Assembly (NCBI RefSeq): GCF_012932425.1
Contig: NZ_JAAIII010000004.1
Coordinates: 248,001-312,000, forward strand
Length of the DNA: 64,000 bases
DNA from: Bifidobacterium oedipodis
GTDB lineage: Bacteria > Actinomycetota > Actinomycetes > Actinomycetales > Bifidobacteriaceae
Direction of reading: 5' to 3'
Both the position numbers and the translations under genes were made by a program. Below are positions 51,313-62,000 of the stretch, piece after piece. Position 1 is the first letter of the stretch; each line of letters starts with the position of its first letter. A model generated the notes under the pieces. The model had not been told where the DNA came from, searched no databases, and was given only the letters and a program-made list of their open reading frames with translations.

Positions 51313-52455
51313 CTACTGCGAACGACCGAGCAGGAATGCCCGCACCGCAGTTTCCGCAGCTATGGGGACGCTGACACGCACCCGTTGCAGACATTCGTCC
51401 AACGTCGCCGGCTGAGTAACTGCGGAGACCACTACATCGATGCCCTTCGCATACACGTCGCCCAGATCGTCCGCACGGCTGCCCACCACGGCAATCACGG
51501 GTTTGCCGTGTCGTTTGGCCAGCTTCGCCACACCAATCGGCGCTTTACCTTGAACAGATTGCGCATCCATGCGGCCTTCGCCGGTGATAACAAGATCCAC
51601 ATCATCGAGCGCCTGTTCCAGGCCGATAAGATCAAGCAACGTATCGATGCCGCTGGTGATGCGAGCGCCGCAGAACGCTACCAGTGCGGCTCCAAGTCCG
51701 CCGGCCGCACCCGCGCCCGGCAAACCGGAAACATCACGCCCGGTGGATTCAGTGATCAACGACGCATAGCGCTTCATCCAGCCATCGAGCATCATGACCT
51801 GATCACGCTCGATGCCTTTCTGCGGCCCGTAGACACTGACGGCACCTTCTGCGCCCACCAACGGATTGCACACATCGGTGAGCGCCACAATTTCGACGTC
51901 GGTAATACGCGAATCGATACCAGAGCAGTCGATACGGAACAGTTCGTCCAAACCCAATAGCCCACGGGAGATGGGGTTACCTTGCTCATTGAGCAAACGC
52001 ACGCCCAACGCCTGAGCCATACCTGCACCGCCATCACTGGTGGCGCTGCCGCCCAACCCCACATAGATACGCTTGACATTGCAATCCAGGGCATCAAGGA
52101 TGAGCTGCCCCACCCCATAGCTTGAGGCTCGCAATGCATTGCCATGATTCTGCTCGATCAATGTGATGCCGCTGGATTGAGCTACTTCAATCACCGCGGC
52201 ATCGCCAATCAGACCATAGCGTGCGAACACCTCATCGCCGAGGGGACCAATGACGCGCGCGGTGCGGTATTCGCCTCCACATGCCGTGACCACAGCGGCG
52301 ACGGTTCCTTCGCCCCCATCTGCGATCGCATACGCCTTCGTTACGCATTCGGGAACGACTCGACGCACACCCTGCTCCAACAGCTCCGCAATTTCGGCGC
52401 TGGAGGCCGATCCTTTGAACGAATCGCTGGCCAACAGCACGGTAAGATCGGTCAT
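51313..52455 (-). CDS. garK: Glycerate kinase (GarK/GlxK type)
   Basis: A 380-residue glycerate kinase of the type I family. Motifs are LLASDSFKGSASSAEIAELLEQG, IADGGEGTVAAV, GLGGSATSDGGAGMAQALG, ALTDVCNPLVGAEGA, GAAGGLGAALVAF and LVITGEGRMDAQS. Enzymes of this family phosphorylate D-glycerate, usually to 2-phosphoglycerate, which enters glycolysis. AAGGAGG gives a strong start at 52455. It lies between the aldolase and garR genes in the glucarate operon. Confidence 0.95.
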   Translation of the reverse strand: MTDLTVLLASDSFKGSASSAEIAELLEQGVRRVVPECVTKAYAIADGGEGTVAAVVTACGGEYRTARVIGPLGDEVFARYGLIGDAAVIEVAQSSGITLIEQNHGNALRASSYGVGQLILDALDCNVKRIYVGLGGSATSDGGAGMAQALGVRLLNEQGNPISRGLLGLDELFRIDCSGIDSRITDVEIVALTDVCNPLVGAEGAVSVYGPQKGIERDQVMMLDGWMKRYASLITESTGRDVSGLPGAGAAGGLGAALVAFCGARITSGIDTLLDLIGLEQALDDVDLVITGEGRMDAQSVQGKAPIGVAKLAKRHGKPVIAVVGSRADDLGDVYAKGIDVVVSAVTQPATLDECLQRVRVSVPIAAETAVRAFLLGRSQ

Positions 52456-52505
52456 ATCTCCCTCCTTTCGCTTGCCGTCTGGTGTAATCCTCCGACAAAG
52501 GAGCA

Positions 52506-53420
52506 TTACAGATATCCGGCTTCTCTCATGGCTTGTTTCATACCTTCTAATGCGGATCCACATGTCGCCTCGGTGGGCAGTACCGACGGGCCCACATCCA
52601 TTCCCAGCAAATTGGCCATGTCCTTGGTGGCCGCAGGAAAACTCGCCGCATCCTGCGACAGTCGGATGGGATTGAGCTTGAACTGCAGCTCACGGGCCTT
52701 GTCGAATTCACCAGCGACGAACGCGTCATAGATGCCGCATACCAATTCGGGGTAGATATTGGCCGTAGAGCATACCGCGCCGTCCGCGCCACAGCAGAAT
52801 CCTGCATATACGACGGTATCCTTGCCAGCGAACACCTGAAAGTCGATGTCCGAAGTGCGGCGCACCAGTTCCTGCAGATTGGTGATGTTGCCTGAGGAAT
52901 CCTTGATGCCGACGATATTATCCACCTCATGGGCGAGGGAGACGATCGTATCGAGCGCAATCGGATATCCGGCAAGACCTGGATTGTTGTAGATCAGCAC
53001 GGCAGTATCCGGCACGGCATCCGCGATGGCCTTGAAATGACGGTACAACGCCGGTTGTGTGGGGGTGATGAACATCGGTTGCAGCACAGAGATCGCATCG
53101 ATGCCAAGAGCAGCGGCCCGACGAGCCAACTCCACGTTCTGACTGGTGCGGATATGCCCCACGCCGAACATCACCGGCACACGACCTGCGGTCTCCTCAA
53201 CGATCACCTTGGTGGCTTCGAGCATCTCATCGTCGGAGAACATGTAGAACTCCGAATTCGATCCGAAGGCGAGGATGCCGTCCACACCATGTTCGATGAC
53301 ATGGTTGACCTGTCTGCGCAGACGAGGCATGTCAATCACGCCATCGGAGGCATCGGTCACCGGCATGAGAATCGGCACGAAAATGCCGCGGAATTTCGCA
53401 ACATCAACGGATGTGATCAT
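52506..53420 (-). CDS. DapA-family aldolase/dehydratase, likely 5-keto-4-deoxyglucarate aldolase
   Basis: A 304-residue class I TIM-barrel protein of the DapA/NanA family. The start FRGIFVPILMPVTDASDGVID, GILAFGSNSEFYMFSDDE, active Tyr144 (VLIYNNPG) and Schiff-base Lys173 (IVGIKDSSGN) are all present. Sitting between gudD and the garK-garR pair, it should split 5-keto-4-deoxyglucarate into pyruvate and tartronate semialdehyde, the step done elsewhere by GarL. A second option is the dehydratase/decarboxylase KdgD, but no ketoglutarate semialdehyde dehydrogenase gene is nearby. ATG at 53420 has GGAG 9 bp upstream; ATG at 53435 is possible. Confidence 0.82.
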   Translation of the reverse strand: MITSVDVAKFRGIFVPILMPVTDASDGVIDMPRLRRQVNHVIEHGVDGILAFGSNSEFYMFSDDEMLEATKVIVEETAGRVPVMFGVGHIRTSQNVELARRAAALGIDAISVLQPMFITPTQPALYRHFKAIADAVPDTAVLIYNNPGLAGYPIALDTIVSLAHEVDNIVGIKDSSGNITNLQELVRRTSDIDFQVFAGKDTVVYAGFCCGADGAVCSTANIYPELVCGIYDAFVAGEFDKARELQFKLNPIRLSQDAASFPAATKDMANLLGMDVGPSVLPTEATCGSALEGMKQAMREAGYL

Positions 53421-53442
53421 GTTCGCAGTCTCCATAGGCGAT

Positions 53443-54768
53443 TCATCGAACCATCGACGGGCGCTTGCCATCGAATTTCCAACCGGGGATGAGGTATTGC
53501 ATGCCCACCGAATCATCGCGGGTACCGCAGTCGTTCTTCACATACAGGGTATGCGCCGCTGCGAGCGCCTCACGATTGATTTCGATGCCGAGGCCGGGCA
53601 CGTTGCGGGGCACAGCGATCTCACCGCCACGAATCACCGGCGGATTCTTAGTGAGGAACTGTCCGTCCTGCCAGATCCAGTGCGTGTCAGCCGCATTAAC
53701 GAAGCCAGGAGCGGCGGCGCACGCGTGGGCTACCATGGCCAGGGAGATATCGAAATGATTGTTGGAATGCACGCCCCAGGTCAGATCGAAATTGTGGCAC
53801 ATCTGTGCCACCTGCACGGAGCCTTGCATGGTCCAGAAATGCGGGTCGGCCAACGGGATGGACACGGAATCGAGACGGATTGCGGCCTTCATCTCACGCC
53901 AGTCAGTGGCCACCATGTTCGTGGCGGTGGGCAGGCCGGTGCGGCGATGGAATTCGGCCATCACCTCACGCGATGAGAAACGTCCCTCGGCACCGCACGG
54001 ATCCTCGCAATAGGTCAGTGTTCCCACCATGTCCTTGCAGATGTCTACGGCCTCCTCCAGCGACCAGCATCCGTTGGGGTCGAGATCCATACGCGCATCC
54101 GGGAAAGCCTTCTTCAGCTCCTTGATGGCCTTGATCTCCTCATGGCCGTCGAACACACCTCCCTTGAGCTTGAAATCCTTGAATCCGTATCGCTCCTCTG
54201 CTGCACGGGCCTGCTCGACGATGGCCTCGGGCGTGAGCATCTCGTTGCGGCGGATACGACCCCACGCATCGGAATCGTCATCATCATGGATGTAGGGAAG
54301 GTCGGTTTTCGTGCGGTCGGCCACATAGAACAGGTAGCCGAGGAACCTCACCGAGTCGCGGATCTGCCCATCACCGAGCAGTGCGGCGACAGGCACATCC
54401 AGATGCTTGCCGAGAATGTCAAGCAATGCGGTCTCCACAGCCGTCTGCACATGCACAGTGGTACGCAGGTCGAACGTCTGGTCTCCACGACCTGCCTGAT
54501 CAAGCGACTGATAGCGGTCGCGAATCGACTTGACCAGATTCTTGTACTGTCCGATAGGAGTGCCCACCACCATCGGCTTGATCTCTTCAAGCACCTCGGT
54601 GATCTTCGTGGAACCCGGCACCTCGGAAATGCCTTCCACTCCTTCGGAATCAGTGAGAATCACAATGTTCCTAGTGAAATACGGCCCGTGTGCGCCGGAC
54701 AGATTCAGCAGCATGCTGTCGTAACCTGCGACCGGAAAGACTTCCATCTTCTCGATTGTTGCGACCAT
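53443..54768 (-). CDS. gudD: Glucarate dehydratase
   Basis: A 441-residue enolase-superfamily enzyme. It dehydrates D-glucarate to 5-keto-4-deoxy-D-glucarate. The active-site set is visible: Lys202 (FKLKGG), Asp230 (MDLDPNG), Glu261, Asn284 (ATNMVATDW), Asp308 (PLADPHFW) and His334 ([15 protein letters not shown]). Spacing matches GudD-type enzymes. It is the first gene of the operon gudD, aldolase, garK, garR, and is divergent from a CdaR-like regulator. GudX-like inactive paralogues lack some of these residues; here all are kept. Confidence 0.93.
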   Translation of the reverse strand: MVATIEKMEVFPVAGYDSMLLNLSGAHGPYFTRNIVILTDSEGVEGISEVPGSTKITEVLEEIKPMVVGTPIGQYKNLVKSIRDRYQSLDQAGRGDQTFDLRTTVHVQTAVETALLDILGKHLDVPVAALLGDGQIRDSVRFLGYLFYVADRTKTDLPYIHDDDDSDAWGRIRRNEMLTPEAIVEQARAAEERYGFKDFKLKGGVFDGHEEIKAIKELKKAFPDARMDLDPNGCWSLEEAVDICKDMVGTLTYCEDPCGAEGRFSSREVMAEFHRRTGLPTATNMVATDWREMKAAIRLDSVSIPLADPHFWTMQGSVQVAQMCHNFDLTWGVHSNNHFDISLAMVAHACAAAPGFVNAADTHWIWQDGQFLTKNPPVIRGGEIAVPRNVPGLGIEINREALAAAHTLYVKNDCGTRDDSVGMQYLIPGWKFDGKRPSMVR

Positions 54769-54995
54769 AACGTTGTTCTCCTTTGAATGGTTGTGCCGTC
54801 GATGCAGAAACGTTGTGGCTTCATTATGCGTGAATCGTGTGCTTCCCCGCCAAGGTCCAGATGCCTAAAAGAGACACGTCTTACCGGCCAAACCATGTTC
54901 TGTGTACTATGCGTAGAAGAACAACGATGCTCGGGCACCATCGAGATGAATGCAATCGATCGTCCGGTAACGAGGCAAGGAAGCAAGGAGTGCGC

Positions 54996-56147
54996 ATGGA
55001 CATTGATCCTCAAATCGCCGAAACCATCGTAGTGAACATCAAGGGCGTCATTCAGCATGAGATCAATCTATTCAACACGCATGGTCTGATTATCGCCAGC
55101 ACTGACCGCTCACGCATCGGCACCTCACACGATGGTGCACGTCTGGCCGTGAGCACTAAACAAAACGTCGTCATCGATGACGAACATCAATTCGAAGGTG
55201 CACGAAATGGCATCAATGTGCCGGTATTGTTCAATGATTCGGTGGTAGCGGTTATCGGTATCACCGGTGTTCGCGAAGAGGTTGAGCCGTTTGGCAACGT
55301 CATCAAAAAGATGACGGAGATACTCATTCGCGAGAATTTGGAACAGGTCACTCGGTTCGATCAGCGTATGATGATGTCCAATCTGGTAGGCATGCTCACC
55401 ATGCGACGGCATGACGCCGCCGTAACCGCTTACCTTGCCTCGGTGATGAACGTCGACTTATTGCGACCACGACGTGTTCTGGTCGGACGCCCCTGCAGCG
55501 GAGACTCGATCATAGCCTCCCAAGACGGATGGCATACCATCATCAGCACGCACCTGCGGTCTATGAGCGAAAGTTTCTTCACCGTGAACGCCACCGGATG
55601 CTGCATTCTGCTGGACGAACCGGATCAATCCGCGATCTCCGCATTCCTCCATGAACTGTCGGATGACATCAGGTCATCCACCAAATCGCCGGTTTGCTTT
55701 GGCGTGGGTACTGTTGCACCCAATGCCGACGAATATTGGCGGAGCTATGACGAGGCTGGCAAAACCGTGGACTGGCAGATATTCACGGGGCTCAACGACG
55801 TGGAATACTATGAAAATCTTGATTTCGGACTGCTGATCTCATCGTTGAATCACGAAAACGCCTCACGCTTTGTCGAGCGCATCTTCTCAGGGCTGGACGA
55901 CGATGATCTCGATATGTTCCAGACCGCATTCAACGCCTATGCCAAGCACAACGGCAGTATCATCCATGCCGCCGACGAACTCTTCCTGCATAAGAACACC
56001 TTGCAGAACCGGTTGAACAAAATCGCCCGCGAAACCGGTTATAATCCACGCATTCTCAGGGAATACACCATACTGGACATCGCCTTCAAACTCCGGGATT
56101 ACTTGCGATTCAAACGTCAGCAGACGATACCGCAGTATCAGGCGTGA
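54996..56147 (+). CDS. cdaR: CdaR-like sugar diacid regulator
   Basis: A 383-residue regulator. Residues 5-130 are a sugar-diacid recognition domain (IAETIVVNIKGVIQHEINLFNTHGLIIASTDRSRIGTSHDGA; VIGITGVREEVEPFGNVIKKM). The C-terminus holds a PucR-type helix-turn-helix (FNAYAKHNGSIIHAADELFLHKNTLQNRLNKIARETGYNPR). E. coli CdaR senses glucarate, galactarate or glycerate and activates the diacid genes. It is divergent from gudD with 227 bp between, so it should control the glucarate operon and probably the CitMHS transporter that faces it. AAGGAG lies before the ATG. Confidence 0.93.
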   Translation: MDIDPQIAETIVVNIKGVIQHEINLFNTHGLIIASTDRSRIGTSHDGARLAVSTKQNVVIDDEHQFEGARNGINVPVLFNDSVVAVIGITGVREEVEPFGNVIKKMTEILIRENLEQVTRFDQRMMMSNLVGMLTMRRHDAAVTAYLASVMNVDLLRPRRVLVGRPCSGDSIIASQDGWHTIISTHLRSMSESFFTVNATGCCILLDEPDQSAISAFLHELSDDIRSSTKSPVCFGVGTVAPNADEYWRSYDEAGKTVDWQIFTGLNDVEYYENLDFGLLISSLNHENASRFVERIFSGLDDDDLDMFQTAFNAYAKHNGSIIHAADELFLHKNTLQNRLNKIARETGYNPRILREYTILDIAFKLRDYLRFKRQQTIPQYQA

Positions 56148-56151
56148 TCCG

Positions 56152-56222
56152 ATGATGGCCGGCAAGTTCCGTTCCGCACGCCATGACGAGGACGTGCGCA
56201 ACGGATCCTACCCGGCCATCAT
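56152..56222. terminator. Bidirectional hairpin, cdaR and transporter
   Basis: ATGATGGCCGG (56152-56162) pairs with CCGGCCATCAT (56212-56222). Inside it CCGTTCCGCACG and CGTGCGCAACGG can also pair, making one long stem-loop between converging genes. Confidence 0.75.
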
Positions 56223-56242
56223 TCAATCTGGTTCGCCGCCGG

Positions 56243-57562
56243 TTAAGGCAGGAACACACCGGTGAGCACACCGAATGCGACTACAACGATGTTGATCAGC
56301 CACAGACGCCACCACGAGAATTTGATGTGCTCGTCGATGGTGGTGCCGGCCAAATCGGTGCCAATATACAGCTGAGGCTGGGCGATTACGGAAATCATCG
56401 AACCGAAGTTCATGAACAGGGTCACGATCACTGTCTCGGCGCCCACACCGTATTTGGCGGAAAACGCGGACACCAGCGGCATAAGCGCGTAGAACCAGGT
56501 GTCATTGGTAAACAGCAGCATCAGCGGCGTGCTGAACAGCGCGATGATGAGATAGAAGTACGGTCCGATCTGTGCCGGCACTACAGCCATCAGCGCCTGC
56601 ACCATGGCTTCAAGCATGCCGCTTTCCTGCATTACGCCGACGACCACGCCCGACAACAGCACAGCCGGTGCCACGGGGAACAACGATGCTGCATATTTCT
56701 TCAGCAATTTGCCCTGTTGGCCCAAATCACGATAGTTGATGGCGAGCGCCACCACCAGGCCAAAAGCGAACACATAGTACTGCGGGATGAATTGGAATGC
56801 GATGAGGCAGAAGATTAAGAATACGGTGAGTAGCAGGTTCGCCCAGAACATGTTATGTCGTGTCAACTCGGTGTCCTTGAACTGGGCCAGCAGCTCCTCG
56901 TTGCTCACTTCGACCTTGCCTGTAAGATTCTTGCGAGACCGCAGACCATAGAAGACCGCGAATCCGATCAGCAGCACCAGCATGAACAGCTGTATGGGTA
57001 CCAGCCTGAGGAACAGGGAGGTGGATGCGTTGGCATCGTCCATAAGCGAGGCCGCACGTAGAATCTTCGGGTTCCAAGGCGTATTGCACATGATCAGGAT
57101 CGCCACGCAGATCAGGAACGGCAGCACGCGCTTGTCGATGCGGAACCGTTCATAGAGGGGAAGCATGAGCGGCACGGTAATGAGAAACACCGAGGTGATG
57201 GAACCGTCGAGTTCGACGATGCAGGCCACGACAATGGTGAGCACGCAAATCACTGGCGCTGACATCTTCACCCGTTTCATGATGCCTTTGACGATGTCAT
57301 CGAACAGACCGGTGTCATCGATGAGCATGAAGTATGGCAGTGAGAACAGCATCATCAGCGTGATGTCGGAGGTTTTTCCAATGCCGATGCCAATCCACGA
57401 ACCGATGTCTCCAATCTGTCCGCCAATGAACGGCAACGCTATCAGGGCCGCTGCGAGAGGAATGACGGTAAAGGCAAGCAGAATGCTGACTTTCTTTTTG
57501 AGGAGCACTACCGTGATGACGATCATCGTCGCGAAGCCCAGTATGGCCAGAGGGATATTCAC
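56243..57562 (-). CDS. CitMHS-family transporter, likely for glucarate
   Basis: A 439-residue membrane protein with about 12 helices. VNIPLAILGFATMIVITVVLLKKKVSILLAFTVIPL, ELDGSITSVFLITVPLMLPLYERFRIDKRVL and CNTPWNPKILRAASLMDD match the CitMHS citrate-metal:H+ family. The glucarate operon and CdaR next door suggest it imports glucarate or a similar diacid rather than citrate. I chose GTG at 57562, since GGAAGGA lies just upstream and the first helix follows directly. It is the only transporter in the cluster; no GudP-type MFS gene is present. Confidence 0.82.
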   Translation of the reverse strand: MNIPLAILGFATMIVITVVLLKKKVSILLAFTVIPLAAALIALPFIGGQIGDIGSWIGIGIGKTSDITLMMLFSLPYFMLIDDTGLFDDIVKGIMKRVKMSAPVICVLTIVVACIVELDGSITSVFLITVPLMLPLYERFRIDKRVLPFLICVAILIMCNTPWNPKILRAASLMDDANASTSLFLRLVPIQLFMLVLLIGFAVFYGLRSRKNLTGKVEVSNEELLAQFKDTELTRHNMFWANLLLTVFLIFCLIAFQFIPQYYVFAFGLVVALAINYRDLGQQGKLLKKYAASLFPVAPAVLLSGVVVGVMQESGMLEAMVQALMAVVPAQIGPYFYLIIALFSTPLMLLFTNDTWFYALMPLVSAFSAKYGVGAETVIVTLFMNFGSMISVIAQPQLYIGTDLAGTTIDEHIKFSWWRLWLINIVVVAFGVLTGVFLP

Positions 57563-57913
57563 CGGACCAGTCCTTCCATTGGAATCACTCAGCCGATTGC
57601 GACCCGCATCACAGCCGTCGTGACGCATCACAGGGCCAGGCCCATCGGCTTTTACGTATTACAAAATGTTTATTGGCAACGTTTCTTCTACCAGCATGCC
57701 GCTTGATGTCCCGTTTTTGCATAGTCATGAACGACAGCATTTTCTTCATTGCAAAACGTTTTTTCTGGTATGCGAGACATCCTTGGCTCGCACGCGCACA
57801 CATACGATGGAAGCACCGCCGACAACGGACATGACGCGTTCCTGCAATGACGAGCACGCATCAAATCATTCTTCCCCGACGCGGCACGCGATTTTTCAAG
57901 AGAAAGGCATACT
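57563..57913. other. Divergent intergenic region, transporter and GNAT
   Basis: This 351-bp gap holds the palindrome AAAACGTTTT at 57753-57762 and a partly similar CAACGTTTC near 57678, in AT-rich surroundings, so promoter and operator for the transporter gene probably lie here. No small gene or RNA was recognised. Confidence 0.4.
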
Positions 57914-58339
57914 ATGATCAGGCCAGCAACCAGCTCAGACCTCAAAGCCGTATACGATCTCGTCAATGAGACCAGCGAATGCGATCTGAACTTCCAAATG
58001 TTCGCACAGACATTCGTAAATCAGCTCAATACCATTGACCGCAAACTGGGGGTGTACGAGGAGGAAGGCAAGGTGATTGGTTTCGTTGGAATCCTGTGCA
58101 CCTGGCAGCTACATGCCGGGGAACGACTGGCTGAAACAAAAGAGCTTACAGTAGCGAAAGCGCATCAGGACAAGGATATTCGCGACCAACTGCTTGCTTG
58201 GGCAGAACAAGTGGCACGCGACGCCGGCTGCGGAAGAATCACCATGTGTTCCAGGGTGTTCCATGAATCCAGCCATCGTTTCTATGAATCGAATGGTTTC
58301 GAGAAAACCTATTACCGTTTCGATAAGAAAATCATCTGA
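57914..58339 (+). CDS. GNAT-family N-acetyltransferase
   Basis: A 141-residue single-domain GNAT. It starts MIRPATSSDLKAVYDLVNETSECDL; the core strand is KVIGFVGIL, the acetyl-CoA region is ELTVAKAHQDKDIRDQLLAWAEQVARDAG (a degenerate Q/RxxGxG/A), and the end is HRFYESNGFEKTYYRF, the usual last motif. Substrate unknown. GAGAAAGG precedes the ATG. It is convergent with the HIT gene across a terminator. Confidence 0.85.
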   Translation: MIRPATSSDLKAVYDLVNETSECDLNFQMFAQTFVNQLNTIDRKLGVYEEEGKVIGFVGILCTWQLHAGERLAETKELTVAKAHQDKDIRDQLLAWAEQVARDAGCGRITMCSRVFHESSHRFYESNGFEKTYYRFDKKII

Positions 58340-58395
58340 CAAACACCCGCATCGATCGTCCAGCACGTTCATCGCGTAACGGATCGCAGACGATC

Positions 58396-58437
58396 AAAAA
58401 AAACGGTGGTACGCGGATGATACCGCGAGCCACCGTT
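58396..58437 (-). terminator. Rho-independent terminator of the HIT gene
   Basis: Read leftward, AACGGTGGCTCGCGG pairs with CCGCGTACCACCGTT and is followed by a run of eight T (58396-58403). It is the clearest intrinsic terminator in the window. Confidence 0.88.
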
Positions 58438-58515
58438 ACATGCACAAGCCTTTATATCGGCTGTATCCCGCTATCGGATTCGACCGCGCTGCCGCAGTCC
58501 GTCTTCCGCATGTGG

Positions 58516-58938
58516 TTACAGCGCGGCGACGATGGCCTTGGCCAGTTCGTCGTATTCGGCGTCGGTCAAATGCACACGATTCGGGTTCATGGCGAAGGTG
58601 GATCCCCATTCGAACTCGTCATCAGCATACTTGGGCACAAGATGGAAGTGCAGGTGGTGGCCGGTGTCGTTGTAGGCACCATAATTCACGCGATCGGGGT
58701 GGAATACGGCGTGCACGGCTTCGGCCACATGGTTCACATCCTCGATGAACGCGGCGCGCTCCTCGACCGTAAGCTCCACCATTTCGGCCACATGGTGTTT
58801 GGATGCCACGATCACACGCCCCTTATGGCTTTGCTCCTTGAACAGCACCACCTTGCTGGCCGGCAGTTCGGCGATTTTGATGCCGAAGGCGTCCAACGCC
58901 TCACCTTCATCGCAATATGCGCACACAGTATCAGCCAT
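58516..58938 (-). CDS. HIT-family hydrolase
   Basis: A 140-residue histidine-triad protein. The signature HHLHFHLVP is the HxHxHxx motif of the nucleotide-binding site; SHKGRVIVASKHHVAEMVEL is the usual middle strand-helix. It starts CAYCDEGE, a cysteine pair seen in many HIT proteins. Family members hydrolyse nucleoside phosphoramidates or AMP-conjugates; the substrate is not known. GAAAGGA lies before the ATG. It is downstream of lhr's 3' side in opposite reading order and is probably its own transcript. Confidence 0.92.
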   Translation of the reverse strand: MADTVCAYCDEGEALDAFGIKIAELPASKVVLFKEQSHKGRVIVASKHHVAEMVELTVEERAAFIEDVNHVAEAVHAVFHPDRVNYGAYNDTGHHLHFHLVPKYADDEFEWGSTFAMNPNRVHLTDAEYDELAKAIVAAL

Positions 58939-59042
58939 GATATTCGTTCCTTTCTAGGGCATCGTTGCAATACGTCTTCACCCTAGGCCGGCCGTCTCTC
59001 CCCACCTCGCCCGTTGCCATCATTTCTTATTGCCTCGATCGC

Positions 59043-62000
59043 CTAATACAGACGCATGCCTTGCGGGACGGGGGTGAAGCCGGCTTGATGGAGGACGCGG
59101 GAAAGTGGATGGCTGGCAGCCAATGCTTCGCCGTTCGCATCGGCGAAGGTGATGGATCGGCTGCCTGCGCGACGCAGTGCGTACGCAAGTTCCGTGCAAG
59201 CGCTGCGCAACAACGTCACGTTGCGATTCATTGCTTCCTGCGCTGCGGTTTCCTGCGACTGCTCCGGTACAGCACTCGAAAAGACCGTCAGATGCCTGCT
59301 TTTTACCGCAGCGAACAGTATCAGCCTGCCTCCCCCGATCACCACGATAGAGCCAGCGCGACGCGACGGTTTGACAGTGCCGGACGGCACTTGAGGCCAT
59401 GCGACCGCCGCACCGCTGAGGTTGGCCGGGTCGATCGCACTGATGGCAACCGGCGACTGCTCAGAGCGTTTGGCTTGGCGATCGGCTAGACGATTGGCTT
59501 GGGCACGCAGTGCGTTCACCGTGCCTGTTTCAGCGAACTGCGCCGCACCAAACCCTTGGACGAACATGCCGCGCACCAGCCGCCCATGTTCCTCCATACG
59601 TTTCAGCACCGGGTACAGGCCGGAGAATCCACCAGGCAGACGTTCTTTGTCGATCAGGGGCTGCACTATCACACCGTAGCGGTCGAGCAGCGTTTCCACA
59701 CGTTCGAGGGCGATGGCCTCCGGAATGGCCGGCTGTTGCTCGTCTCGATCGTTGTTGTCGCCGCTTTCGCCGCTTACAGCCATCCACAAACCGCCCATGG
59801 TGGCCGGCAGTGTGCTTTGGATGCGAATATGTCTGCGCGAAGCCCGAGCCGGTGTTCGTACGGTGCGCGCATTGGCCTGCAACGCACGCACCGGCACAAA
59901 GGAGCTATTGGTTACCTCCCCGCGCCATACCTGTGACCATAATGCTTCTTCGAACTGTTGGTTTGACCATGGTTTGGCCATGATCTCACCGGTTTCAGGG
60001 TCGATGCTCGGAGCCGATTCCTCCCATACTTGTCGCACCAGCGAAGCCAGTTGATCGGCACGATAAGCGCCACCGCGCTCAAGTACATCCATGATGGCAT
60101 CGGGCAGCGTGCCGACGCCGGCACGGGCGGCACGCTGCGCATACGGTAGTTTCGCGGAGTGTACGCCATGCTGTTTGCCACTTGGGATCAATATTGAACC
60201 CGCAGGATGGAAAGCGATGAGACCTTGCTTGATTGATGCTGTGCTATCAGCCGTGCGATTGTTCCGTTTGCGCATGCTTTGTGCCGGCTCATCGTGCATA
60301 CGGATCGACGTATCCGAGCCACCGGGGTCGCAGCCGGCCCATATGACCTCACCGCCAGCAATCAACTCATCCAACATGGATGGCGTATAGTTGCGCACGC
60401 GGGACGGGAACACCGTCTCCTCCCACTCTTGGGCGGGCAGGGCGACGCCTTCCAACTGTTCAATCACGCGCATCAGCCCATCCACGCCTTCATAGCGTTC
60501 TCCCCCAACCGGGCCGATACCTTGTAGCTCCAGCAGGAAGGATTGGTATACATGGGGGTCAGCGGGCGTGATGGCGGCACGTGCTTTTTTCAGAGACCGG
60601 TTGCGGATACGCCTGAATACATCGCGATGCAGCCATTGCATAGGCCGCAGCGAATCGACAGCGGACTTGTTTTCTCCCTCTGCCGACGTTGCATTCGATC
60701 CATTTGTCACCGTATTCGCGCTGTCTGCTCCTACATATCCCACGCACAGTCCTGAAGACCGTTGTGTCGCCTGTTGTGTCGCACTGCCCTGTGTGAAATG
60801 CCCTTGCATCAGCTCACCTTTGGCGGTGAGCTCATCCAGCGTGCGCACTGCGGTGGTCGCGTCAACGCCCAATGCCTGTATCAGTTCATCCGCGGTGAAT
60901 GGGCCGTGGATTTTGGCGTATCGCGTCGTGCGCCCGATCACATCATTGGCGTCGAGTTCGTTCCAGAATGTTCGCTCCGCAAGCTCGTTTTCGACTTCGG
61001 CGATAACCTGCTGGTCAAGCACACCGGCCATGTCATCCGAACCAAGCAGTCGTTCCAACACCTGTGGATCCACAGACAAGAGCTGTGCGCTGCGTTCGGC
61101 CTGCGGCACATCATACTGATACATGACCTGCCCCACATAGCCGAACAACAGATTTTCGGCCAGCGGTGAAGGCTGGTCGGTGTGCACCTCATCCAAGATG
61201 ATTGTTCCGGCGTTGAGATCGGTCATGATTGCGCGCAATGCAGGCATGTCGTAAACGTCCTGCAGGCATTCGCGCGCAGTCTCCAGCAGCAACGGGAAGT
61301 TGCGCTGGCTACGCGCGGCATTCAGCAATTGGGCGGCCCGCAGCCGTTGCTGCCAAAGAGGTACTCGTTTGCCAGGGTTGGCACGCGGCAGAAACAGCGA
61401 TCGTGCCGCACATTCGCGGAATCGTGCGGCGAACAATACCGATTCGCCAACTTGGGTTTCAATATCGCGGGTGAGTTCGTCCGGGTCAAACACAAAGAGA
61501 TTCCACAGCCACGAATTAGCATTATGGAGGCCTTGTACCAAGCCACCCAAAGCCGAAGCGCCGTCGGGCAACCGGATGATAATACCGTCATCCGCCGCAT
61601 AGGTTTGTCCGTCAAAGCCGTAATGCTGCTTGATACGGGTGTTCACAGACATCGCCCACGGTTCATGCACGCGCCGCCCGTAGGGCGAGTGGAGGATGAT
61701 GCGCCAATCGCCTTCCTCGTCGGGGCAACATTCAAGGATGAGATGCCGATCGTTCGGTATCACACCGGTGGAGGCGCGTTGTTCGCCCAGCAGAGTGGCA
61801 AGATTGCTGATGGCATTGTGGTCGAGACCATCGGCGGCAAGGCGTTGCATGATCGCCGGCGAGAAGCGTGCGGCGAGATCCTTCGACTCCGCTTCCACTA
61901 CACTCTGCTCAGAGGAACGGGATAGTAATCCGGCGCTGATTTCGCGTAGGAACCGGCCTTTGGCTCGGCCGAAGCCAGCGTCGCGTCCTGCGCCGTCGCC

